DNA of 6,976 nt from Cytophagales bacterium (GTDB taxonomy: Bacteria; Bacteroidota; Bacteroidia; Cytophagales; Cyclobacteriaceae), in contig JAHEMU010000142.1 in NCBI GenBank assembly GCA_024643485.1, positions 1 through 6,976 on the forward strand. The letters run 5' to 3'. The stretch's first letter is position 1. Every line of letters starts with the position of its first letter. The notes beneath the pieces are model-generated. The model ran no database searches and had not been told where the DNA came from. It worked only from the letters and a program-made list of their open reading frames with translations. Made by a program: the position numbers and the translations under genes. This document shows positions 6,389 through 6,976 of this stretch, piece by piece.

Positions 6389-6976
6389 ATGAAAAATTTC
6401 GGAAATCTGTTTTTTGCAGCCGTTTTGGGAAGTGTTTTAACAATTGCTGCATTCACCTTATTTTTTGATAACAACAAAACCATTAAAATTGAGCACCAAG
6501 AAAATGTCCCGGCAAATCAAGCGTTATATACCATCGATGATACCGGTGAAATTGTTCCCCTAGACTTTACAGGAACTGCGGAAAAAGTAACACAAGCAGT
6601 CGTAAATATTAAAAGTACAGTAATAAATCCGACCTCTTCAGGAAATAATAATAACATGCCTGAAAATTTGCGCGAGTACTTTGGCCCTTTCTTTAGAGAA
6701 CAACAAAATCAACCTAGAATGGGAACGGGTTCTGGTGTAATTATCAATGAATCCGGATATATTGTGACCAATAACCACGTCATTGCTGATGCAGACGACA
6801 TTGAAGTCACCTTAGTAGATAATCGAACTTTTAAGGCAACCCTAGTGGGTACCGACCCCACCACTGATATCGCTTTATTAAAAATTGATGCCAAAGGTTT
6901 ACCTACCATTGGTTTTACAGATAGTGAACAGGTAAAAGTTGGTGAATGGGTATTGGCTATAGGAAATCCATATAAC
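6389..6976 (+). CDS. degP: DegP/HtrA-family periplasmic serine protease, 3' end cut by window edge
   Basis: The first 196 codons are present, in frame to the last base of the window. Residues 7-26 are a hydrophobic signal peptide or membrane anchor without an obvious AxA cleavage site, so the protein acts in the periplasm, either free or tethered. The trypsin-like domain starts near residue 63. Visible landmarks are GTGSGVII (112-119), the catalytic His130 in TNNHVI, and the catalytic Asp160 in TDIALLKI, followed by VGEWVLAIGNPYN (184-196). The catalytic Ser (GNSGG motif) and the PDZ domains would lie past the edge. HtrA proteases degrade or refold misfolded envelope proteins under stress. 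The stretch at residues 80-110 is rich in Asn, Gln and Pro and holds EYFGPFF, matching the flexible LA loop of Do-type proteases. Family is certain; DegP versus DegQ cannot be decided here. The gene starts 167 bp after the lipoprotein stop. Confidence 0.93.
   Translation, partial: MKNFGNLFFAAVLGSVLTIAAFTLFFDNNKTIKIEHQENVPANQALYTIDDTGEIVPLDFTGTAEKVTQAVVNIKSTVINPTSSGNNNNMPENLREYFGPFFREQQNQPRMGTGSGVIINESGYIVTNNHVIADADDIEVTLVDNRTFKATLVGTDPTTDIALLKIDAKGLPTIGFTDSEQVKVGEWVLAIGNPYN

Noticed and set aside
6709..6909. 66-codon minus-strand open frame inside degP
   Set aside because: It is antisense to the part of the protease domain carrying His130 and Asp160; no domain or start signal of its own.
3527..6976. 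A single operon or new multi-gene system from rocD to degP
   Set aside because: A strong terminator at 5529-5556 splits the region, gaps are 64, 138 and 167 bp, and the products have no evident common pathway.

Overview
The window most likely comes from a Bacteroidota genome, probably Flavobacteriales. The evidence is AT-rich DNA, genes without Shine-Dalgarno sequences but with A-rich leaders, two promoters matching the Bacteroidetes TTG / TAnnTTTG pattern with the same -7 octamer TATCTTTG, and signal peptides ending just before a Gln. The proteins (exported TPR-CHAT, MORN-repeat lipoprotein, small beta-barrel, HtrA-type protease) also suit that phylum. Placement below phylum is inference.

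Layout: positions 1-3399 (minus strand) are one long open frame for an exported TPR-CHAT protein. It starts at 3399 and runs off the left edge, giving at least 1133 residues. A 127-bp divergent promoter region (3400-3526) separates it from rocD (ornithine aminotransferase, 3527-4777, plus). Next on the plus strand come a 219-aa predicted outer-membrane beta-barrel protein (4842-5501), a strong Rho-independent terminator (5529-5556), a 193-aa lipoprotein with MORN-type repeats (5640-6221), a 167-bp gap, and the first 196 residues of a DegP/HtrA serine protease (6389 to the right edge).

How the genes fit together: rocD is cytoplasmic amino-acid metabolism. The other four products carry export signals or an N-terminal membrane segment, and three of them look like envelope proteins. 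Nothing shows that they form one system: the terminator splits the plus-strand genes, the gaps are too wide for tight coupling, and rocD has its own promoter. The least understood gene is the exported TPR-CHAT protein, whose predicted caspase-like catalytic dyad lies outside the window. I see no CRISPR array, insertion sequence, tRNA, rRNA, toxin-antitoxin pair or phage gene, and no convincing new multi-gene system.
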